Assembly: GCF_025457605.1 (NCBI RefSeq)
Contig: NZ_JAMZFY010000002.1
Location: 620,001 to 684,000, forward strand
Origin: Haloarcula laminariae
GTDB taxonomy: Archaea; Halobacteriota; Halobacteria; Halobacteriales; Haloarculaceae
DNA: 64,000 bases
Direction of reading: 5' to 3'
In this document: positions 14,854 through 22,313 of the stretch, piece after piece
How positions within the stretch are numbered: the first letter of the stretch is position 1
Layout of the letters: every line of letters begins with the position of its first letter
The notes under the pieces: generated by a model
Told to the model about the DNA's origin: nothing
Database searches by the model: none
Seen by the model: the letters and a program-made list of their open reading frames with translations, nothing else
Translations under genes and position numbers: made by a program

Positions 14854-16539
14854 TCAAGCCGACGAGAGCGTCTCGTCGATGTGGTCAGCCGTCTTGAGCG
14901 CGAGAGCGGCGATGGTCAACGTCGGGTTGTTGGCACCACCGGTCGGGAAGACGCTCGAGGAGGCGACCCAGAGGTTCTCGAGGTCGTGGGTTCGACACTG
15001 CGCGTCGACCACGCTCTCCGCCGGGTCGGTCCCCATCCGCGTCGTCCCCATGTGGTGAGTGCTCATCTGCCGGTCCGAGAGTGTCGAGACGTCCGTTATC
15101 TCGGCGCCGAGTTCCGCCATGATGTCTGCCTGAATCTCGAGACAGTGTTCCATGGTCCGCTGTGCGTACTCACCGTCGGAGAGTTCGATAGAGGGGACCG
15201 GCCGCCCGTGGTTGTCCGTCGTCGACCGGTCGAGCGTCACGCGGTTCTCCGCCCGCGGGAGCATCTCTCCCGCGCCCCGTATCGACAGCGGGTATGGCGG
15301 GCCGTCCGTCGTGGGGGGTTCGAGGCCGTCACCCAGCGACGTCTCGTTAAGCGGGTCCGTGGCCACGTCCGCCAGTCCCGCCGGTGTCGGGGCGGTGATG
15401 GCCCCGAGCAGCCGGGTCGACGCCGGCTGCCGCACCTGTGCGCCGCCCGACGCCGCCCGGGCGCTGTTGTCGAAGGTGAGGTGGAAACTCCCCGGCCCCG
15501 CTGCGCCTGGGTCGTAGAACTGGTCGGACCGGCTCGAAACCCACCCGACGTTGTTCTGCTGTGTCTGCTCTTCGAGCGCGGCGTTGGTCGTGACGTTCGG
15601 GTGGTCCATGAGATACCGACCGACCGCCCCGCTCGAGTTGGCCAGCCCGTCCGGATACTGCGACGAACTCGACAGCAGGAGCAACCGCGGGGTCTCGATG
15701 CCGCCACAGGCGACGACGAACTGGTCGGCCTCCTGTCGATGCGTGCTACCGTCCGGCGTCGCGTACAGGACCGAATCGACGCTGTCGCCGCTGGCGTCGT
15801 GTTCGAGGCGCAGCACCTGTGCCCGGTCGACGATTCGGGCACCGTGGTTCTCGGCCCTCCGGACGTGGACCTCGGCGCTGTATCTGGCGCCCGACGGACA
15901 GGCGTTACAGACGCCGTACCCGACGCACTCGGAGCGGCCGTCGTACGCTTCGGCGTTTATCGCTTTGGGCTGTGTCGCCATCGAGATGCCGAGGGCGGCG
16001 CAGGCCTCGGCGAACAGCGAGTCGCTGTAGGAGCGCGGAAACCCCTCCTGTGGGTACGGGTCCGTCCGTGGCGGCCCGTGGGGGTTGTCGTCGACGCCCG
16101 AGACGCCCATCTCGCGCTCGGCCTGTGCGTAGTACGGGCGGAGGTCGTCGTACTCGATGGGCCAGTCGCGCCCGCGACCGTACCGGGACCGCATCTCGAA
16201 GTCCTTCGGATGGAGTCGCGGCGTGTTCCCGTCCCAGTGAACCGAGGTCCCCCCAACCGCCTTCAGGCGGGTCTCGTTGAGGCGCGCGTAGATGTCGCCG
16301 GTCGACGTGAACGCGTCCCGCTCGTCGTCTCGCCAGAAGGCGTCGCGGTCGAAGCCCGGCCGCAGCCACATCTCCATCCGCCGGCGGTGGTCCGCCGGCT
16401 CCAGGCGCTCTCCGGCCTCCAGAACGGTGACGTCGTGGCCGCGCCGCGCCAGCGAGTAGGCGGTGATGGCACCTGCCGGACCCGACCCCACGATACAGAC
16501 CTCCGTATCCGACGGCGTGCGGTCGATGCCGTCCGTCAT
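14854..16539 (-). CDS. GMC family FAD-dependent oxidoreductase
   Basis: A 561-residue flavoprotein of the glucose-methanol-choline family, large-subunit type. The FAD-binding dinucleotide fold is CIVGSGPAGAITAYSLARRG (about residues 15-34) with VTVLEAG closing the strand. AVGGTSVHWDGNTPRLHPKDF (about 92-112) is the second GMC region, and the C-terminal domain has HHMGTTRMGTDP (about 495-506) with the catalytic-type His, and FPTGGANNPTLTIAALALK, containing the second conserved His/Asn position as Asn. No export signal is present; the partner encoded four bases upstream has a Tat signal, so the pair may be exported together as in gluconate dehydrogenases. The substrate alcohol or sugar is unknown. 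Confidence 0.88.
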   Translation of the reverse strand: MTDGIDRTPSDTEVCIVGSGPAGAITAYSLARRGHDVTVLEAGERLEPADHRRRMEMWLRPGFDRDAFWRDDERDAFTSTGDIYARLNETRLKAVGGTSVHWDGNTPRLHPKDFEMRSRYGRGRDWPIEYDDLRPYYAQAEREMGVSGVDDNPHGPPRTDPYPQEGFPRSYSDSLFAEACAALGISMATQPKAINAEAYDGRSECVGYGVCNACPSGARYSAEVHVRRAENHGARIVDRAQVLRLEHDASGDSVDSVLYATPDGSTHRQEADQFVVACGGIETPRLLLLSSSSQYPDGLANSSGAVGRYLMDHPNVTTNAALEEQTQQNNVGWVSSRSDQFYDPGAAGPGSFHLTFDNSARAASGGAQVRQPASTRLLGAITAPTPAGLADVATDPLNETSLGDGLEPPTTDGPPYPLSIRGAGEMLPRAENRVTLDRSTTDNHGRPVPSIELSDGEYAQRTMEHCLEIQADIMAELGAEITDVSTLSDRQMSTHHMGTTRMGTDPAESVVDAQCRTHDLENLWVASSSVFPTGGANNPTLTIAALALKTADHIDETLSSA

Positions 16540-17114
16540 TCGTCCTCCGGTGCTCGGCGATACGCCTCCAGGCCGCCCGGGTGCCCCGGCGGGTTCTCGA
16601 TTCCGGTCAACGGTCGACTTCGCGGCGAGGTAAAGAGCGCGTACAGCAGGTCGTTCACCAGGTAGAACCGGACCCGCTCGGCGGTAGTGCCGTCCGGCAT
16701 CGGATGGACCGCCGTCACGCCCATCGACGTGAGGACCCGCCGGCGCGTGGCCGGCGACAGCTTGGTCACCGACCCGCCGAACCTCGCTCTGGCGTGACTA
16801 TCGACGGCCTCGATGCTGTCGACGAGCGCCTCGAAGTGGCCGGAGGCAGGTTCCACTCGGCGGAAGACGGCGTTCTCCACGAACGACTCCTCGACCGCCA
16901 CCGACGTCGGATAGATTGCGGCGGCGACCGCGGTCGCGGTCTCGACGTGCACGCGGGACGCAGGGTGGCCCTCGGTCAGTGTGTCCGTTCCCGACGACCG
17001 TCCGCCGTACCCGTAGGCACCGGCACCGACGGCGGCACCACTCAGCGCCGCGAGCATCTGCCGTCGTGTCGGTTCCGACATCGCGGCCCGTTCCTCGCCG
17101 GGTCGCTCAGTCAT
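16536..17114 (-). CDS. Gluconate 2-dehydrogenase subunit 3-like protein with Tat signal
   Basis: A 192-residue small subunit of a GMC dehydrogenase. The N terminus carries PTRRQMLAALSGAAVGAGAYGY, a twin-arginine signal, and the body has the subunit-3 pattern (ETATAVAAAIYPTSV near residue 57 and FYLVNDLLYALFTSP near 147). ATG 17114 overlaps the end of the upstream gene; ATG 17081 would start MSEPTRRQML directly at the Tat motif and is an equally good choice. The stop overlaps the start of the GMC gene by four bases (ATGA), so the two are translationally coupled. In known systems this subunit guides export of the flavoprotein. Confidence 0.85.
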   Translation of the reverse strand: MTERPGEERAAMSEPTRRQMLAALSGAAVGAGAYGYGGRSSGTDTLTEGHPASRVHVETATAVAAAIYPTSVAVEESFVENAVFRRVEPASGHFEALVDSIEAVDSHARARFGGSVTKLSPATRRRVLTSMGVTAVHPMPDGTTAERVRFYLVNDLLYALFTSPRSRPLTGIENPPGHPGGLEAYRRAPEDE

Positions 17115-18027
17115 CGGTCGGCCTCCGGTCGAGCGTGTCGGTGCCACGGTTCGGGCGTCGGCGTCTCCGGACCAGCCAGCGGAGGCTCAGTAGCACACAG
17201 CCGACCAGAAGCGCTGACAGCCGGACGACCAGGTCGCCGTACCGGTATACCCAGACGAGCACGGACGCCCCGGCGGTGGCGAAGGCCGTCCCCGTCCCGA
17301 AGAGCGTGCCGGCGTAGTTCCGTAACTGGGTCTCGCTGTCGAACAGCGCCAGGTCGTGCGCGAAGGCATCGAGCCCCATCGCGCCGACCAGCCAGAGGAC
17401 GCCGATTGCGAGCAGTCCGAGCAGCGCGGCCCCGCGTCGGCGGTCGAACCGGCGCGTCCGCGTGGTCCCGCTGTCGGGATCTGCCAGCCCCGGGTCACGA
17501 CCGGCGTCCGCCTCGAAGAGGGACGGAACGGTCTCGCGGAACCGACCCCCGGCGAGCGCGCCGACCACGGCGACGACGAGGACCCCGGGGAGGAAATCCA
17601 TGCCGCTGGCGTAGAACCGCTCGCCGCCGAGGACCATCGCGAACCACGCCGCCGCTGCCGTCGCGTACACGCCAGCGACGGCACACGCGAGGAGCCTGGA
17701 CCCTGCTCCCCACGCTGGCGCATCCGGGGAGTCGTCGGAGTCGAGCCAGGCGACCACTCCGGCGAAGGCGAGCAGCCAGACGGCGAGTTCGGCCGTCCAC
17801 GGGCCGACCGCGCCCCGGAACAGGTCGTGGATGACCACGCCCGCGGCCCCGCCCAGCGTGACCGAGGGGCCGACGACGAACGCCGCCGCCACGAGCAGTG
17901 CACCCGAATAGACGGCCGGTACTGTCGCTGTCGTCGAGCCGAGCAGAAGCACGAAACCGGCGCCAGCCCCGACTGTGACCTGGCCCGACGAGACAACTCT
18001 ACTACTGACGTGAAAGGGCACGACCAT
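17107..18027 (-). CDS. Polytopic membrane protein of the GMC oxidoreductase operon
   Basis: A 306-residue protein with about eight hydrophobic helices and a basic C terminus (LRWLVRRRRRPNRG). Helix pattern: about residues 20-36, 38-70 (two), 80-94, 108-130, 142-158, 201-222, 248-262 and 270-287. No heme-binding CxxCH or paired membrane His motif is evident. I do not recognise the family. It is the first gene of the three-gene unit and its stop overlaps the next start, so it is probably the membrane partner or an electron or substrate handling component of the GMC enzyme; that is inference. The start is supported by an unusually strong Shine-Dalgarno sequence just upstream. Confidence 0.75.
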   Translation of the reverse strand: MVVPFHVSSRVVSSGQVTVGAGAGFVLLLGSTTATVPAVYSGALLVAAAFVVGPSVTLGGAAGVVIHDLFRGAVGPWTAELAVWLLAFAGVVAWLDSDDSPDAPAWGAGSRLLACAVAGVYATAAAAWFAMVLGGERFYASGMDFLPGVLVVAVVGALAGGRFRETVPSLFEADAGRDPGLADPDSGTTRTRRFDRRRGAALLGLLAIGVLWLVGAMGLDAFAHDLALFDSETQLRNYAGTLFGTGTAFATAGASVLVWVYRYGDLVVRLSALLVGCVLLSLRWLVRRRRRPNRGTDTLDRRPTDD

Positions 18028-18039
18028 CTCTCCTCCGTG
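18028..18039 (-). promoter_or_regulatory. Strong Shine-Dalgarno before the GMC operon
   Basis: Read on the minus strand, CACGGAGGAGAG ends directly before the ATG at 18027, so a full GGAGG core sits 4-8 bases from the start. Most genes in this window lack such a site. It indicates a leadered mRNA and supports the chosen start. Confidence 0.6.
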
Positions 18040-18463
18040 AACTCTGGGCAGTTAGAGTTAGTAAGCAGCCATCTAAACAAACCCCGTTCGAGGATACGGG
18101 CCGTTGAACGATACGGCAGTCGGTAAAATCCAGATAAAGCGGTGGGAGATGGAGTTAGTCACCGCCTTCGGCGCCAGGGGAGACGACCGCTGAATTCGGG
18201 GTTCGACTGTGGGGCACTACTGGCTCGCGGTTGCACCGCTCGCTTTCGAGGCGCATCGTGCTCGCTCCCACCGCTGTGCCTTTTCGAGGCCCTCTCCGGT
18301 TACCGCGTCGCTTTTCGAGGTCACCCGCAGGCTCGTGACCTCGCTACTGCTCCACGGCTCCCTGCGGTCGCCGTCGTCGGGCGGCAAAGCCGCCCGACTG
18401 CCTGCGGGACCACCGGTCCCGCTCCGTTTCGCTTCGAGACCCCTCGCTTCGCTCGGGCTCTCG
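18040..18463. repeat. Gene-free interval with several perfect hairpins
   Basis: Downstream of the infB gene (which ends at 18464 on the minus strand). Perfect stems are GAGGTCAC/GTGACCTC (18317-18324, 18335-18342, loop CCGCAGGCTC), GTCGGGCGGC/GCCGCCCGAC (18376-18385, 18389-18398, loop AAA) and GCGGGACC/GGTCCCGC (18404-18411, 18415-18422, loop ACC). CTCGCTTCGCTCGGGCTCTCG follows up to the infB stop. In reverse orientation these resemble the stem-loop strings near 34 and 44 kb. No tRNA or gene is seen. The promoter of the GMC operon lies at the 18040-18080 end. Confidence 0.6.
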
Positions 18464-20269
18464 CTACTTCCCCCAGAAGGGGTCCCGATTCCGGTGCTTT
18501 TCGAGATACATCGACAGAGCCTCGCGCTCGTCGACCGATATCTCCTCTTTCAGCTCCTGTTCGAGTATCTTGGCGTGTTTCTCGGGAATCTCGACCCAGA
18601 GGTCGTCGCCCTCCTCTATCTGGCGGCCGACGGTCGGCCCGTCGATGGAGGCCGCGAGCTGCTCGCCCGTCCGGGCCGAGTCGACGTCTTCACCCGCGTC
18701 CTGCAGCGATTTCAGCCGGCCGACCCGCGTCGGCTCGTTGCCGTCCCACTTGACGACGTTGACGTTCCGGCGGAGTTCGCCCGAGAGCACCTCGATACCG
18801 ACGACGGCGGGGTCGTTCTGGCGGAAGGTGTGGTCGGGCAGCACCCGGAACTTCGCCGGGCGGGTGATGTTCTCCAGAATCTGTTCCTGCTGGGACTCCT
18901 GGATTTCGGTGACGTGGTCGTCGTACCCCTCGACGAGCTGGTAGATGACGTCGTCCTCGAACAGCGTCACGTCCTCCTGTTCGGCCAGGTCCCGGGCGTC
19001 GTCCAGCACGTCGACCGAGAAGGCCAGTATCGCGCGGTGGGTCGGCTCGTTGGCGGTCTCGGCGACGCGGATGTCCCGGGGCGCGACGGCCCCGACCTCG
19101 GCGCGCATGATGGGGATTTCCGCCTCTTCGAGCGTACTGGAGATGGCTTCGAGCGAGCCGAGCGTGTCGGCCTTGACCACGACGCCTTCCTCCCCCGTCG
19201 TCACCTCTATCTCGGAGAGCTCCTCCTCGACCTCGGCGATGACCTCGGCGCGGTCGCGGTCGCGGAGCACGCGAATCGGCGCGCCGGCGATGGCGCCGTC
19301 GAGGTCCGGTGCGGCGATTTTCACCCCGTCTGCGGCCGCGACGGCGTCGACCTGCTCGAACTGCTGTTCGGTGCGTATCTCTTCGAGGGGCCGCGGACGG
19401 AGCAGGGCGCGCACGTCGGTGACGATGGGGCCCTGGAGCCCGCCGACGACGATGGTGTCGTCTGCTCGAATCGTCCCGTCGTAGATGATGGCGTCGAGGG
19501 TCGTCCCGAAGCCCTGGGTGTCCGTGACTTCGAGCACCGTCCCGACGCCCGGGCCGGTGGCGTCTATCTCCATCTCCTCTTTCATGTACCGCTGGGACAG
19601 CCCCATCATCACGGTCAGCAGGTCCGGGATGCCCTCGCCGGTCTCGGCGGAGACGGGGACGACGCCGATGTTGGCCTGGAAGTTCTGGACCCGCCAGTAC
19701 ATGTCGGCCGAGAAGCCGTTGTCCGAGAGCTCGCCGATGAGTTCGTACAGCTGCTCGTTCAGGTCCGAGGTGACCCGCTCGGACTGGGCGTCCATCGTCT
19801 GCTGGACGGGCTGGTTCTCGTTGGGGTTCCAGCCCGGCACGGTGTCTATCTTGTTCGCGGCGACGATAAAGGGCGTCTGGGTCCGCTTGAGGATGTCTAT
19901 CGCTTCGAGCGTCTGCGGCTGGAAGCCGTCGTTGACGTCGACGACGAGGATGGCGATGTCGGCCAGCGCGCCCCCTCGCGAGCGCAGCGTCGAGAAGGAG
20001 TGGTGGCCGGGCGTGTCGATGAACAGCAAGCCGGGCAGGTCGAAGTCGGTGGGGTCGACCAGCTCCCCGGCGATGTCCGAGATGACCTCCAGCGGGACCG
20101 CGGTGGCCCCGATGTGCTGGGTGATGGCGCCGGACTCGCCCGCTGTCACGGCCGAGCCGCGGATGCGGTCCAGCAGGCTCGTCTTCCCGTGGTCGACGTG
20201 GCCCAGTACGGCGACGATGGGTGTCCGTAGGGTGTGTTCCGTCTCCGTGGTGGCGTCCTTATCAGACAT
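18464..20269 (-). CDS. infB: Translation initiation factor aIF5B (archaeal IF-2)
   Basis: A 601-residue GTPase that promotes ribosomal subunit joining and initiator tRNA positioning. The G domain has G1 AVLGHVDHGKTSLLD (about residues 19-33), the switch II DTPGH (about 84-88) and NKID near 138, followed by domain II, and a C-terminal half with GVEVLSGELRRNVNVVKWDG and the terminal helix KILEQELKEEISVDEREALS. Length is that of an intein-free archaeal aIF5B; many haloarchaeal homologues carry inteins at the P-loop or switch II, and none is present here. It is divergent from the PRC-barrel/Nob1 pair, with a 238-base gap between. Confidence 0.96.
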   Translation of the reverse strand: MSDKDATTETEHTLRTPIVAVLGHVDHGKTSLLDRIRGSAVTAGESGAITQHIGATAVPLEVISDIAGELVDPTDFDLPGLLFIDTPGHHSFSTLRSRGGALADIAILVVDVNDGFQPQTLEAIDILKRTQTPFIVAANKIDTVPGWNPNENQPVQQTMDAQSERVTSDLNEQLYELIGELSDNGFSADMYWRVQNFQANIGVVPVSAETGEGIPDLLTVMMGLSQRYMKEEMEIDATGPGVGTVLEVTDTQGFGTTLDAIIYDGTIRADDTIVVGGLQGPIVTDVRALLRPRPLEEIRTEQQFEQVDAVAAADGVKIAAPDLDGAIAGAPIRVLRDRDRAEVIAEVEEELSEIEVTTGEEGVVVKADTLGSLEAISSTLEEAEIPIMRAEVGAVAPRDIRVAETANEPTHRAILAFSVDVLDDARDLAEQEDVTLFEDDVIYQLVEGYDDHVTEIQESQQEQILENITRPAKFRVLPDHTFRQNDPAVVGIEVLSGELRRNVNVVKWDGNEPTRVGRLKSLQDAGEDVDSARTGEQLAASIDGPTVGRQIEEGDDLWVEIPEKHAKILEQELKEEISVDEREALSMYLEKHRNRDPFWGK

Positions 20270-20477
20270 AGATGGCCTCAGAAGTTACTGGAAGGTGTCG
20301 GGCACAGTAGTTAAGTTCGTCGTCATGGCCGTCTCCGGCTGCCGGCCCGCTCCCGTTGTGGCGCCGGTCAGTTCGGGTTCAGGCGGGGTAGACGGCAGTC
20401 GCCGTCGGCGTTCCGGTACCGGGTCCGCTTCGGACTCCGAGGGAACGGCGTGTTTCGCACGTCTGACACCCCGTGGC

Positions 20478-20485
20478 GTTTATGT
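20478..20485 (+). promoter_or_regulatory. TATA-like box of the PRC-barrel/Nob1 unit
   Basis: GTTTATGT is centred about 26 bases before the ATG at 20508. A GGGGAGG stretch lies four to ten bases before the same ATG, so a short leader with a ribosome binding site is also possible. Confidence 0.5.
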
Positions 20486-20507
20486 AAGCTCGCTCAGAAG
20501 GGGAGGT

Positions 20508-20747
20508 ATGGCCGACATACTCGCCGAGAACCTGAAGGACAAGGACGTCATGGGCAGCGACGGGGCGGAACTGGGAAGCCTCTACAACATCACGATGGAC
20601 CTCTCGTCGGGGGCGCTCAACCACCTCGTCATCGACCCAGCCGAATCGGTCCGAAACACCGACTTCGAGTACAGCGATCAGGGCCGGCTGCTGGTTCCCG
20701 TCGAGCGGGTCAAAGCCGTCAAAGACCACATGATCGTCAAACGTTAG
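20508..20747 (+). CDS. PRC-barrel domain protein
   Basis: A 79-residue single-domain protein: MADILAENLKDKDVMGSDG opens the barrel, with the family phrase GAELGSLYNITMDLSSGALNHLVI (about residues 19-42) and a closing RLLVPVERVKAVKDHMIVKR. PRC-barrels occur in RimM (30S maturation) and as stand-alone archaeal proteins. It ends exactly one base before the Nob1 ATG (TAG then ATG), so the two are coupled; together with infB across the divergent promoter this suggests a role in small-subunit maturation or translation, which is inference from position. Confidence 0.9.
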   Translation: MADILAENLKDKDVMGSDGAELGSLYNITMDLSSGALNHLVIDPAESVRNTDFEYSDQGRLLVPVERVKAVKDHMIVKR

Positions 20748-21206
20748 ATGTACGTTCTCGATTCGTCCGCGTTTATCAACGAGTATCACACCGACGAGCG
20801 AATAGCGACGATTCCGCTCGTCCAGGAGGAGCTGGAGGGCGAGGCCGCCTACCGCTTCGACGCGCTGGAGGGCTCGGGGATGCACCTGCACATCCCCGAG
20901 GACGACACCGTCGAGCGCATCGAGCGGGCCGCCCGCGAGACCGGCGACCTCGCGGAGCTGTCCGAGACCGACATCCGCCTCATCGCCGCCGCCTTCGAGC
21001 TCGACTGTCCGCTCGTCACCGACGACTACGCGATGCAAAACGTCGCGGAGAAACTGGACGTCCGCGTCGAGGTCATCGCCCGCGAGGGCATCAGCGAGCA
21101 ACGTGAGTGGCAGTTCCAGTGTGCGGGCTGTGGCCGCGAGTTCGACGAGAACCACGACCGCTGTCCGGTGTGCGGGAGCGACCTCTCGCGGAAGAACCCC
21201 GCCTAG
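20748..21206 (+). CDS. nob1: Nob1-family rRNA maturation endonuclease
   Basis: A 152-residue protein with an N-terminal PIN nuclease domain (MYVLDSSAFINEY, acid residue D5; ELSETDIRLIAAAFEL with D about 75; VTDDYAMQNVA with the D-D pair about 90) and a C-terminal zinc ribbon with CAGCGREF (about 123) and CPVCGSD (about 139). Archaeal Nob1 cuts at the 3' end of 16S rRNA (site D) in late 30S maturation. It directly follows the PRC-barrel gene. Its stop codon overlaps by three bases the stop of the small convergent gene. Confidence 0.93.
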   Translation: MYVLDSSAFINEYHTDERIATIPLVQEELEGEAAYRFDALEGSGMHLHIPEDDTVERIERAARETGDLAELSETDIRLIAAAFELDCPLVTDDYAMQNVAEKLDVRVEVIAREGISEQREWQFQCAGCGREFDENHDRCPVCGSDLSRKNPA

Positions 21207-21349
21207 ACGGTCCGCTCCTCGATGTCTTCGAGCCCGGCCTCGATGAGCTGTTTCACCACTTCCTCCTCGGTGATGCCGTAGCGACGGGCCAGCACCTGAA
21301 TCGCCCGGGCCTGGCCGTCGTCGCATACGACCGTGAACCGGGTTGACAT
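21203..21349 (-). CDS. Small ribbon-helix-helix-like protein, 48 residues
   Basis: ATG at 21349 opens a 48-residue frame: MSTRFTVVCDDGQARAIQVL then ARRYGITEEEVVKQLIEAGLEDIEERTV in pieces. A short beta strand (RFTVVC) is followed by two helices separated by YGITEE, the layout of CopG/Arc-type ribbon-helix-helix proteins, which bind DNA as dimers or serve as antitoxins. The acidic make-up is haloarchaeal. No toxin gene is adjacent, so I do not call a toxin-antitoxin pair. It is convergent with nob1 and overlaps its stop codon. Confidence 0.7.
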   Translation of the reverse strand: MSTRFTVVCDDGQARAIQVLARRYGITEEEVVKQLIEAGLEDIEERTV

Positions 21350-21423
21350 ACCATGGAAATGGACCCCTGTCAGTTTAAACACCCGTCAGACAGCCGTCGC
21401 ACGGCGGTCCTCCGACCGCGCTG

Positions 21424-22218
21424 TTACCCCGGCAGCGTGGCGGCGGTGGTCGCGACGTAGTAGTTCGCCACGAACAGCCCGGCGTTCCAGAGCCCGTGGG
21501 CCAGCGCCGGAACGACGATGCTCTCGGTGTGCTCGTACACCGCGCCCAGTACCAGCCCCAGCGCGCCCGCGGTGAGGATGTACGTCCAGGCGCTCCCGGA
21601 GCTGATGGCGAGGTAGTGGCCCAGTCCGAACAGCAGGCTCGCAAACACCAGCCCGGGGACCACGCCGAACGCGCGCCTGAACAGCCCCTGGACGACGCCG
21701 CGGAAGACGAGTTCCTCGGCCGGCCCGACGAAAAAGAGCGCGACCGGCACCATATACAGGAAGAGGACGGGGTTCTCACGGCCCTGCGTGACGATGCTGT
21801 TCTGGCCGCTCTCGACGGTCACGCCGAACAGCGTCTCGGCGAGCGCGGAGAGCAGTTCGACGACGGCGCCCATCACCAGCGAGCCGAGCAGGATACCGAC
21901 CAGCCCGACCACGGCCCACCCGAGGTCCGACGGTCGGGGCCGGCGGAGGTGGACCAGCGACCGGTCGTCCCTGACCCGGAGATATCCCACGGCCGCGAGG
22001 ATGAAGCCGACGAAGGAGATGGCGTTGACCGCCGCGTACAGCCCGGCTGACGTCGAACTCGCGTCGAGGGGGACGGGGACGCCGAGCAGCGTCGCGCCGA
22101 GCGAGGAGAAGACGCCGGCAAAGAGGAACGCCCCGGCGACGACGGCCAGCGCCCGAATGACGCTCTCTGTTATCGTGCGGCCGTCGGCGACCGAGACGTA
22201 CGGCGGGGAGAGTGCCAT
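21424..22218 (-). CDS. CPBP family intramembrane glutamic endopeptidase
   Basis: A 264-residue membrane protein with about eight helices. The CAAX-protease/bacteriocin-processing (CPBP, Rce1-like) motifs are visible: EELVFRGVVQGLFRR (EExxxR, about residues 168-182), FGLGHYLA (about 199; FxxxH) and AHGLWNAGLF (HxxxN, near the C terminus). The family cleaves within membranes; the substrates in haloarchaea are unknown. The ATG at 22218 precedes a short soluble leader and the first helix and is preceded by unrelated sequence. The gene is downstream of pgi on the same strand, with a 95-base gap. Confidence 0.9.
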   Translation of the reverse strand: MALSPPYVSVADGRTITESVIRALAVVAGAFLFAGVFSSLGATLLGVPVPLDASSTSAGLYAAVNAISFVGFILAAVGYLRVRDDRSLVHLRRPRPSDLGWAVVGLVGILLGSLVMGAVVELLSALAETLFGVTVESGQNSIVTQGRENPVLFLYMVPVALFFVGPAEELVFRGVVQGLFRRAFGVVPGLVFASLLFGLGHYLAISSGSAWTYILTAGALGLVLGAVYEHTESIVVPALAHGLWNAGLFVANYYVATTAATLPG

Positions 22219-22313
22219 AGCGGTTGGCGGAGGTACGCGAGCGGGATTCAAGACCCCACCGATTGGGGCCCGGCTCAGGCCGCCCTGTCGCTGCGGGCGG
22301 TCGTGTCGCGGCT

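Noticed and set aside
18142-18230. Candidate tRNA suggested by GGTTCGACTG near 18193
   Set aside because: No acceptor stem, D-loop or anticodon arm can be formed around it.
18209-20230. A 673-codon open frame antisense to infB
   Set aside because: It overlaps aIF5B with all its GTPase motifs; the antisense product is rich in Arg, Val and His without any domain and arises from the GC bias of codon positions.
21203-22218. Toxin-antitoxin pair with the ribbon-helix-helix protein
   Set aside because: The next gene on that strand is a CPBP intramembrane protease 75 bases away, not a known toxin, and spacing does not suggest an operon.
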